A stretch of DNA of 22,474 bases, from contig JBBSQX010000027.1 in NCBI GenBank assembly GCA_038243605.1, positions 1 to 22,474 of the forward strand, written 5' to 3'. The position numbers were made by a program, and so were the translations under genes. Source of the stretch: Terrimesophilobacter sp038243605. Lineage in GTDB: Bacteria; Actinomycetota; Actinomycetes; Actinomycetales; Microbacteriaceae. The notes below the pieces were generated by a model. The model searched no databases. It had not been told where the DNA came from and was given only the letters and a program-made list of their open reading frames with translations. Of the stretch, positions 13,428 through 18,762 are shown piece after piece; position 1 is the stretch's first letter; every line of letters begins with the position of its first letter.

Positions 13428-14750
13428 GTGTTCGGCGCAATCATACGGATCTTCCGTACGCCCGATCTTCGTAGGAAGATTGGCTTCACGCTGGGCGTCA
13501 TTGCGCTGTTCCGGCTTGGGTCGTTCATTCCGACACCGTTCGTTGACTACATAGAGGTTCAGAAGTGCCTTGGGGGCAGCGACTCCAGCACGACAGGCCT
13601 CTATGACTTAGTCAACCTGTTCAGCGGTGGAGCACTGCTGCAGCTGTCGATTTTTGCGCTGGGCATCATGCCGTACATCACCGCATCGATCATCGTTCAG
13701 TTGCTGCGCGTTGTTATCCCACACTTTGACACGCTGTATCAAGAGGGTCAGGCAGGCCAGGCAAAGCTCACGCAGTACACGCGTTACCTCACCATCGGAC
13801 TCGCGATCCTGCAGTCAACAACACTGGTGACGGTCGCGAGAAGTGGTGCGTTGTTCCCGAACTCATCCGGCCTCTGCGGCAAGCTGATTCCCAACGACTC
13901 CTGGTATGCGATTTTGCTCATGGTCATCACCATGACGGCAGGAACCGGTCTCATCATGTGGATGGGTGAGCTCATCACTGAGCGCGGAATCGGCAACGGC
14001 ATGTCGCTTCTGATCTTCATCTCGATCGCAGCCCAGTTCCCGACCGCACTCTGGGGCATCCAGGTAGCGAAGGGCTTCAACGCCTTCCTGCTGGTTCTGA
14101 TCTTGGGTCTCGTCATCATGACGTTGGTTGTGTACGTTGAACAATCGCAGCGACGAATTCCGGTGCAGTACGCAAAGCGGATGGTTGGGCGTCGCACGTA
14201 CGGTGGCAACAACACCTACATCCCGATCAAGGTCAACATGGCAGGCGTGATCCCCGTGATCTTCGCCTCAAGCTTGCTATACCTCCCAGCGCTCGTGGCG
14301 CAGTTCAACCAGCCAGCGGCTGGGGAGGCACCGGCGGCGTGGGTGTCGTGGATCTCCGACAACCTTCGCTCAGGTGACAGCGCGCTGTACATGCTCGTGT
14401 ACTTCCTCCTCAACATCGGCTTTACCTACTTCTACGTGGCGATCACGTTCAACCCTGAAGAGGTCGCCGACAACATGAAGAAGTACGGCGGCTTCATTCC
14501 CGGCATTCGTGCGGGGCGCCCGACGGCGGAATACCTTGACTACGTGTTGACCCGGATTACGCTTCCCGGCTCGCTGTATCTTGGCGTCGTCGCCTTGATT
14601 CCGCTCTTTGCTCTCAGCTTCTTTGGTGCGAATCAGAACTTCCCGTTCGGTGGGGCGAGTATTCTCATCATCGTGGGCGTCGGGCTCGAGACCGTGAAAC
14701 AGATTGATGCGCAACTTCAGCAGCGGCACTACGAAGGCTTGCTGCGATGA
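13428..14750 (+). CDS. secY: Preprotein translocase subunit SecY
   Basis: SecY is the ten-helix channel of the Sec translocase in the cytoplasmic membrane. The start is the GTG at 13428, preceded by AGGAGG (13418-13423). The open frame extends upstream to 13368 but that part has no family match. The resulting 440 residues begin VFGAIIRIFRTPDLRRKIGF. Helix 1 (IGFTLGVIALFRLGSFIPTP) and the plug region follow. GIMPYITASIIVQLL is present, as are the cytoplasmic loop RRIPVQYAKRMVG and the C-terminal loop PEEVADNMKKYGGFIPGIR. The stop overlaps the adk start as ATGA. It is separated from rplO by 108 bases that carry a strong hairpin. Confidence 0.97.
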   Translation: MFGAIIRIFRTPDLRRKIGFTLGVIALFRLGSFIPTPFVDYIEVQKCLGGSDSSTTGLYDLVNLFSGGALLQLSIFALGIMPYITASIIVQLLRVVIPHFDTLYQEGQAGQAKLTQYTRYLTIGLAILQSTTLVTVARSGALFPNSSGLCGKLIPNDSWYAILLMVITMTAGTGLIMWMGELITERGIGNGMSLLIFISIAAQFPTALWGIQVAKGFNAFLLVLILGLVIMTLVVYVEQSQRRIPVQYAKRMVGRRTYGGNNTYIPIKVNMAGVIPVIFASSLLYLPALVAQFNQPAAGEAPAAWVSWISDNLRSGDSALYMLVYFLLNIGFTYFYVAITFNPEEVADNMKKYGGFIPGIRAGRPTAEYLDYVLTRITLPGSLYLGVVALIPLFALSFFGANQNFPFGGASILIIVGVGLETVKQIDAQLQQRHYEGLLR

Positions 14751-15349
14751 GTGGACGCTTTCTGATCATCGGCCCACCCGGGGCCGGAAAAGGAACGCAA
14801 GCAGCGCGGCTTTCGGCGCTGTTCGGTATCCCGGCTATCGCCACGGGCGACATCTTTCGGTACAACATCAAGAATGAGACTCCGCTAGGCGTCGAGGTCA
14901 AGAGCATTGTGGATGCAGGCGACTACGTTCCTGACTCCCTCACCAATGAGCTCGTTCGGTCTCGCCTCGAGGAGCCAGACGCGACGGCAGGTTTCCTTCT
15001 CGATGGTTACCCCCGCACGCTCTCTCAAGTGAACTTTCTCGATCAAATTCTGGCGAAGAAAGATCAGGGGCTTGACGCCGTTATTCGGCTCGTCGCTGAT
15101 GTCGAGGTCGTGGTGACACGGCTTCGCAAGCGTTCTTTGGAGCAGGGTCGAGTAGATGACTCTGAGGATGCCATCCGGCATCGCCAAGATGTATTCCTTC
15201 GCGAAACCGCGCCCCTCATAGAGGTGTACGGAGAGCGCGGAATGCTCGTCACCGTGGATGGGATTGGTGACGTCGATGACGTTGCCAACCGCATCCTTTC
15301 TGGGCTCGCTTCGCATGGAGTCCTGATCCCTGACGCGGCGGAGAGTTGA
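14747..15349 (+). CDS. adk: Adenylate kinase
   Basis: Adenylate kinase catalyses ATP + AMP to 2 ADP in the cytoplasm. The 200-residue protein has the P-loop GPPGAGKGT at residues 9-17, the AMP-binding ATGDIFR segment at ~32-38 and LLDGYPRT at ~84-91. It lacks the long zinc-type LID: the region after RLRKR is short (SLEQGRVDDSEDAIRHRQ), so it is the short form common in actinobacteria. It overlaps secY by 4 bases. The gene usually following, map, is absent. Confidence 0.97.
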   Translation: MSGRFLIIGPPGAGKGTQAARLSALFGIPAIATGDIFRYNIKNETPLGVEVKSIVDAGDYVPDSLTNELVRSRLEEPDATAGFLLDGYPRTLSQVNFLDQILAKKDQGLDAVIRLVADVEVVVTRLRKRSLEQGRVDDSEDAIRHRQDVFLRETAPLIEVYGERGMLVTVDGIGDVDDVANRILSGLASHGVLIPDAAES

Positions 15350-15353
15350 ACTC
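15343..15353 (+). promoter_or_regulatory. Weak stop-codon hairpin, adk
   Basis: GAGT (15343-15346) pairs with ACTC (15350-15353); the 3-base loop is the adk stop TGA. At only 4 bp it is listed as a possible member of the stop-hairpin pattern. Confidence 0.25.
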
Positions 15354-15409
15354 GTGAATTTGCGGGTAGCGCAGCGAAGTAATTTCACCTAAGATAGATC
15401 CTTGGTGTC

Positions 15410-15438
15410 TTGACACTGCATGTTTGCATGTCTACTAC
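15410..15438 (+). promoter_or_regulatory. Promoter of the infA-rpmJ-rpsM cluster
   Basis: A perfect -35 TTGACA (15410-15415) is followed after 17 bases by TACTAC (15433-15438), or after 15 bases by TCTACT (15431-15436). The -10 is the weaker part. It sits about 55 bases before the infA start in the 142-base gap after adk, where no gene is seen. This implies that infA onward can be transcribed apart from secY-adk. Confidence 0.6.
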
Positions 15439-15491
15439 ACCAAAAAACCCACCGCACGACCAAAAATCAGAATCACCCACGTTAGCGAGTT

Positions 15492-15713
15492 ATGGCAAAA
15501 AAAGACGGCGTTATCGAGATCGAGGGATCGGTAGTCGAGGCACTTCCCAACGCGATGTTCCGCGTTGAATTGACCAACGGCCACCGCGTTCTTGCACACA
15601 TCTCGGGCAAAATGCGCCAGCACTACATCCGAATCCTCCCCGAGGACAAAGTGATTGTAGAGCTCAGCCCATACGACCTCACACGCGGGCGCATCGTCTA
15701 CCGCTACAAGTAG
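15492..15713 (+). CDS. infA: Translation initiation factor IF-1
   Basis: IF-1 occupies the A site of the 30S subunit during initiation. The 73-residue length is exact for the family. It is a single OB fold (S1-type): MAKKDGVIEIEGSVVEALPN, FRVELTNGHRVLAHISGKMR, YIRILPEDKVIVELSPYDLT, RGRIVYRYK. A poor ribosome-binding site precedes the ATG. It is downstream of its own candidate promoter. Confidence 0.98.
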   Translation: MAKKDGVIEIEGSVVEALPNAMFRVELTNGHRVLAHISGKMRQHYIRILPEDKVIVELSPYDLTRGRIVYRYK

Positions 15714-15781
15714 ACCTGATGGCTGGAAAGTAACGGCCCTCGGCATCCCGTGGGTACGACGACAGCGAAAAGGCAAAAATA

Positions 15782-15895
15782 ATGAAGGTTAACCCCAGCG
15801 TCAAAAAGATCTGTGACAAATGCAAAGTGATCCGCCGTAACGGCCGGGTCATGATCATTTGTGAAAACCCGCGTCACAAGCAAAGGCAGGGCTGA
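15782..15895 (+). CDS. rpmJ: 50S ribosomal protein L36, zinc-binding form
   Basis: This 37-residue protein is MKVNPSVKKICDKCKVIRR, then NGRVMIICENPRHKQRQG. L36 binds 23S rRNA. Cys11, Cys14, Cys27 and His32 form the usual zinc ribbon, so this is the C+ paralogue. The ATG follows AAAAGG with about 8 bases spacing. It lies between infA and rpsM as in most bacteria. Confidence 0.97.
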   Translation: MKVNPSVKKICDKCKVIRRNGRVMIICENPRHKQRQG

Positions 15896-15931
15896 AGCGA
15901 AGGCCATTTCTCGCCCTTGCTTCTTGCGTAG

Positions 15932-15952
15932 CAGAGCCCGTCTCGGGCTCTG
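15932..15952 (+). promoter_or_regulatory. 9-bp hairpin between rpmJ and rpsM
   Basis: CAGAGCCCG (15932-15940) pairs perfectly with CGGGCTCTG (15944-15952) around TCT. No T-run follows. It lies 36 bases after the rpmJ stop and could be a 3' protecting structure or part of the rpsM leader. Confidence 0.55.
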
Positions 15953-16026
15953 GCAGGACTGATAACTGAATACGAAGAACGGCAGCATTAGAACCGCACT
16001 GCACTGAAAGCGCAGCACGGGGAGAC

Positions 16027-16045
16027 CATCGGCGGGAGGCCGATG
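16027..16045 (+). promoter_or_regulatory. 7-bp hairpin in the rpsM leader
   Basis: CATCGGC (16027-16033) pairs perfectly with GCCGATG (16039-16045), loop GGGAG. It ends 47 bases before the rpsM start. With the hairpin at 15932 it makes the 197-base rpmJ-rpsM gap look like a structured leader. The purine loop could be an anti-Shine-Dalgarno target, which is untested. Confidence 0.5.
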
Positions 16046-16092
16046 CACAGATTCTGTCCCATACCTCTCACTGACAATCTGGAGTAGCCACA

Positions 16093-16467
16093 ATGGCTCG
16101 TTTAGCAGGAGTCGATATTCCCCGCGATAAGCGCGTGGTCATCGCATTGACCTACATTTATGGTGTTGGCCCCACGAAGGCGGTTCAGGCCCTCGCCGAC
16201 ACCGAGATCAGCGGAGAGATCCGCGTTAAAGATCTCAGCGACGATCAGTTGATCGCGCTGCGTGACTATATCGAGAAGAACTTCAAGGTAGAGGGTGACC
16301 TTCGCCGCGAGGTCGCCGCCGACATCCGCCGCAAGGTCGAGATCGGCAGCTACCAGGGAATCCGGCACCGTAAGGGCCTCCCTGTGCACGGCCAGCGCAC
16401 CAAGACCAATGCCCGCACCCGCAAGGGCCCGAAGCGCACCGTCGCAGGCAAGAAGAAGGCCCGCTAA
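16093..16467 (+). CDS. rpsM: 30S ribosomal protein S13
   Basis: S13 forms the head-to-50S bridges B1a and B1b and contacts P-site tRNA. The 124-residue protein begins MARLAGVDIPRDKRVVIALTYIYGVG. It has the helix-two-turn-helix region and the C-terminal RHRKGLPVHGQRTKTNARTR, which reaches tRNA. TGGAG lies about 9 bases upstream. It is the first gene of the alpha cluster. Confidence 0.98.
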   Translation: MARLAGVDIPRDKRVVIALTYIYGVGPTKAVQALADTEISGEIRVKDLSDDQLIALRDYIEKNFKVEGDLRREVAADIRRKVEIGSYQGIRHRKGLPVHGQRTKTNARTRKGPKRTVAGKKKAR

Positions 16468-16476
16468 ACGCGGCCC
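16458..16476 (+). promoter_or_regulatory. Stop-codon hairpin, rpsM (imperfect)
   Basis: CCGC (16461-16464) pairs with GCGG (16470-16473) and, across a C-C mismatch, GG (16458-16459) with CC (16475-16476). The loop TAAAC starts with the rpsM stop TAA (16465-16467). Confidence 0.35.
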
Positions 16477-16504
16477 GCCAGAGATTTCGACAGGAGACCA
16501 CACA

Positions 16505-16903
16505 ATGGCTACACCCAAGACAGCGGCTCGCAAACCGCGTCGCAAAGAAAAGAAGAACATCGCAGTGGGCCAGGCCCACATCAAGTCGACGTTCAACAAC
16601 ACGATCGTCACGATTACAGACCCGAGCGGCGCAGTGCTCGCATGGTCGTCTTCAGGAGTTGTTGGATTCAAGGGATCCCGCAAGTCCACGCCGTATGCCG
16701 CACAGATGTCGGCAGAATCGGCTGCCCGCCAGGCTCAAGAGCACGGCGTCAAGAAGGTCGATGTTTTCGTCAAGGGACCAGGATCTGGTCGCGAGACTGC
16801 GATCCGCTCACTTCAGGCTGCCGGCCTCGAAGTTGGTTCAATCAACGACGTCACCCCGCAGGCGCACAACGGATGCCGCCCGCCAAAGCGTCGTCGCGTT
16901 TAA
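16505..16903 (+). CDS. rpsK: 30S ribosomal protein S11
   Basis: S11 lies on the 30S platform near the Shine-Dalgarno helix. The ATG at 16505 has AGGAG (16492-16496) 8 bases upstream. The longer frame further upstream has no family match. The 132 residues include a basic N-terminus, then HIKSTFNNTIVTITDPSG, GFKGSRKSTPYAAQ and GPGSGRETAIRSLQAAGLEV. The C-terminus DVTPQAHNGCRPPKRRRV is conserved. rpsD, next in many actinobacteria, is missing after it. Confidence 0.98.
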   Translation: MATPKTAARKPRRKEKKNIAVGQAHIKSTFNNTIVTITDPSGAVLAWSSSGVVGFKGSRKSTPYAAQMSAESAARQAQEHGVKKVDVFVKGPGSGRETAIRSLQAAGLEVGSINDVTPQAHNGCRPPKRRRV

Positions 16904-17078
16904 CGTTTCATCGTCACATAATCCGCCGGGCAGAGCCCGTCGGTGCTGGCGTCGCATCTAAGGCCTGAAATGGTCTTAGCTCACAGCTCCAGCGCACAAC
17001 TCAATAGAACGACAGGCCAGCCACCTCGTCGAAAGCACAAGTGTCAAATAGCGGACACTTCGCCGAAAGGAATCAACC
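16904..17078 (+). promoter_or_regulatory. Structured rpsK-rpoA spacer (three hairpins)
   Basis: No gene is seen in this 175-base gap. It holds CGGGC-AGA-GCCCG (16927-16939), an 8-bp stem with one G-T wobble CTAAGGCC/GGTCTTAG (16958-16979, loop TGAAAT), and a perfect 7-bp AAGTGTC/GACACTT (17039-17060, 8-base loop). The last ends 18 bases before rpoA and just before its ribosome-binding site. None has a T-run. It lies where rpsD occurs in other actinobacteria. I see no convincing promoter. Confidence 0.5.
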
Positions 17079-18071
17079 GTGCTCATTGCACAGCGCCCGA
17101 CCCTGACCGAAGAAAATATCTCCGAGTTCCGTTCGCGGTTCATCATTGAACCGCTCGAGCCCGGCTTCGGCTACACCCTTGGAAACTCACTTCGCCGTAC
17201 CCTGCTGTCGTCCATTCCGGGCGCAGCGGTCACGAGCATCCGCCTCGATGGTGTGCTGCACGAGTTCAGCACCATTCCCGGTGTGACAGAAGATGTCACC
17301 GAGATCATCCTGAACGTCAAGGGCCTCGTTGTCTCGAGCGAGCACGATGAGCCGATCACCGCGTACCTGCGCAAGCAGGGTTCGGGTGAGGTTACTGCTG
17401 CTGACATTTCTGCTCCGGCGGGTGTCGAGATCCACAACCCAGAGCTCATCATTGCCACGCTCAACGACAAGGCGCGCTTCGAGCTTGAACTCACGATCGA
17501 GCGCGGCCGCGGTTATGTTTCTGCCACGCAGAACCGTAACGAGTTCAGCGAGGCGGGCCAGATTCCGATCGACTCGATCTACTCACCGGTTCTCAAGGTC
17601 ACCTACCGTGTCGAGGCAACTCGTGCCGGTGAGCGCACCGACTTCGACCGCCTGGTTGTGGATGTTGAGACCAAGAGCGCGATCACCCCTCGGGATGCCA
17701 TCGCCTCTGCTGGCCGCACCCTTACCGAGCTGTTTGGTCTTGCGCGTGAGCTCAACACCGCTGCAGAGGGCATCGAGATCGGCCCAGCGCCGGTTGACGC
17801 TGTGCTCTCGAGCGAGCTGAGCATGCCGATCGAAGATCTTGATCTTTCGGTGCGCAGCTACAACTGCTTGAAGCGCGAGGGCATCAACTCTGTGAGTGAA
17901 CTCGTCGCCCTGTCAGAGACGCAGCTTATGAACATTCGCAACTTCGGCCAGAAGTCGGTCGATGAGGTCAAGGACAAGCTTGTTGAGCTTGGCCTCTCCC
18001 TCAAGGACACCGTTCCCGGATTCGACGGAGCTCACTTTTACAGTGGCTACGAAGAAGACGAGAGCAACTAA
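17079..18071 (+). CDS. rpoA: DNA-directed RNA polymerase subunit alpha
   Basis: The alpha subunit dimerises to nucleate RNA polymerase assembly and contacts promoters and activators. Start is the GTG at 17079 with GAAAGGAA (17065-17072) 6 bases upstream. The N-terminal domain (about 1-230) includes FIIEPLEPGFGYTLGNSLRR, in which GNSLRR is invariant. The C-terminal domain, about residues 247-310, reads PIEDLDLSVRSYNCLKREGI and MNIRNFGQKSVDEVKDKL. It keeps the Arg and Asn-Cys that bind UP elements. At 330 residues it is normal length. Confidence 0.98.
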   Translation: MLIAQRPTLTEENISEFRSRFIIEPLEPGFGYTLGNSLRRTLLSSIPGAAVTSIRLDGVLHEFSTIPGVTEDVTEIILNVKGLVVSSEHDEPITAYLRKQGSGEVTAADISAPAGVEIHNPELIIATLNDKARFELELTIERGRGYVSATQNRNEFSEAGQIPIDSIYSPVLKVTYRVEATRAGERTDFDRLVVDVETKSAITPRDAIASAGRTLTELFGLARELNTAAEGIEIGPAPVDAVLSSELSMPIEDLDLSVRSYNCLKREGINSVSELVALSETQLMNIRNFGQKSVDEVKDKLVELGLSLKDTVPGFDGAHFYSGYEEDESN

Positions 18072-18076
18072 TCTCG
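18059..18076 (+). promoter_or_regulatory. Stop-codon hairpin, rpoA
   Basis: CGAGA (18059-18063) pairs with TCTCG (18072-18076). The 8-base loop GCAACTAA ends with the rpoA stop TAA (18069-18071). Five pairs make it a moderate example of the pattern. Confidence 0.4.
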
Positions 18077-18110
18077 GCCCTGACCAATCTGATTCTGGAG
18101 AATACCAATA

Positions 18111-18704
18111 ATGCCAACCCCAACTAAGGGCCCGCGTCTCGGCGGTGGACCGGCTCACGAGCGTCTGATGCTCGCAAACCTTGCCGCCGCACTGTTTACG
18201 CACAAGAGCATCAAAACCACGGAGACGAAGGCCAAGCGCCTTCGCCCCGTCGCCGAGCGCCTCGTCACGTTCGCGAAGCGTGGCGACCTGCACGCGCGTC
18301 GTCGCGTGCTTGCCATCATCGGTGACAAGAGTGTCGTGCACGAGCTGTTCACGCAGATCGCGCCGCTCGTTGCCGATCGTGAGGGCGGGTACACCCGCAT
18401 CACGAAGCTCGGTTTCCGTAAGGGTGACAACGCGTCCATGGTGCAGATCGAGCTCGTTCTCGAGCCAGTCAACGCGAAGCCGCGCGCCAAGGTTGAGACG
18501 AAGAAGCCTAAGGCTGCTCCGGTTGACGAAGCACCCGCAGAGGATGCTAAAGCCGACGTCGCTGAAGAGGCGACCGACGAGTCATCCGTCGACGACAGCT
18601 CAGCAGCAGAGGTTTCGGTCGAGACTGAGACCGATACAACTTCTGACTCAGCTGACGCATCCGCACCCGCTGATGCTGACGCCGTTGAGGGCGACGACAA
18701 GTAG
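18111..18704 (+). CDS. rplQ: 50S ribosomal protein L17 with acidic C-terminal extension
   Basis: L17 is a 50S protein near the tunnel exit. The core (~1-120) reads MPTPTKGPRLGGGPAHERLM, LANLAAALFTHKSIKTTETK and KRLRPVAERLVTFAKRGDLH, and ends near EGGYTRITKLGFRKGDNASM. Typical bacterial L17 is 115-130 residues; this has 197. The last ~70 residues are rich in Asp, Glu, Ala, Ser and Thr (for example SVETETDTTSDSADASAPAD), forming a strongly acidic, probably disordered tail. CTGGAG lies 10 bases upstream. A strong terminator follows, ending the ribosomal cluster. Confidence 0.97.
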   Translation: MPTPTKGPRLGGGPAHERLMLANLAAALFTHKSIKTTETKAKRLRPVAERLVTFAKRGDLHARRRVLAIIGDKSVVHELFTQIAPLVADREGGYTRITKLGFRKGDNASMVQIELVLEPVNAKPRAKVETKKPKAAPVDEAPAEDAKADVAEEATDESSVDDSSAAEVSVETETDTTSDSADASAPADADAVEGDDK

Positions 18705-18713
18705 AACAACTTT

Positions 18714-18750
18714 AGAAAGGCCCCGCCCCGTGAGGGTGCGGGGCCTTTCT
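18714..18750. terminator. Terminator shared by rplQ and the convergent acyltransferase gene
   Basis: AGAAAGGCCCCGC (18714-18726) pairs perfectly with GCGGGGCCTTTCT (18738-18750), 13 bp. An inner CCC/GGG adds three pairs around GTGA with one bulged T. The arms end in AAAGG/CCTTTCT, so either strand gives a G+C stem with a short T-rich end. It lies between convergent genes and can serve both. The T-run is short. Confidence 0.85.
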
Positions 18751-18762
18751 CATTCCCCGAAC

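Noticed and set aside
15354..15388. GTGAA/TTCAC pairing after adk as a terminator
   Set aside because: Only 5 bp with a 25-base loop and no T-run.
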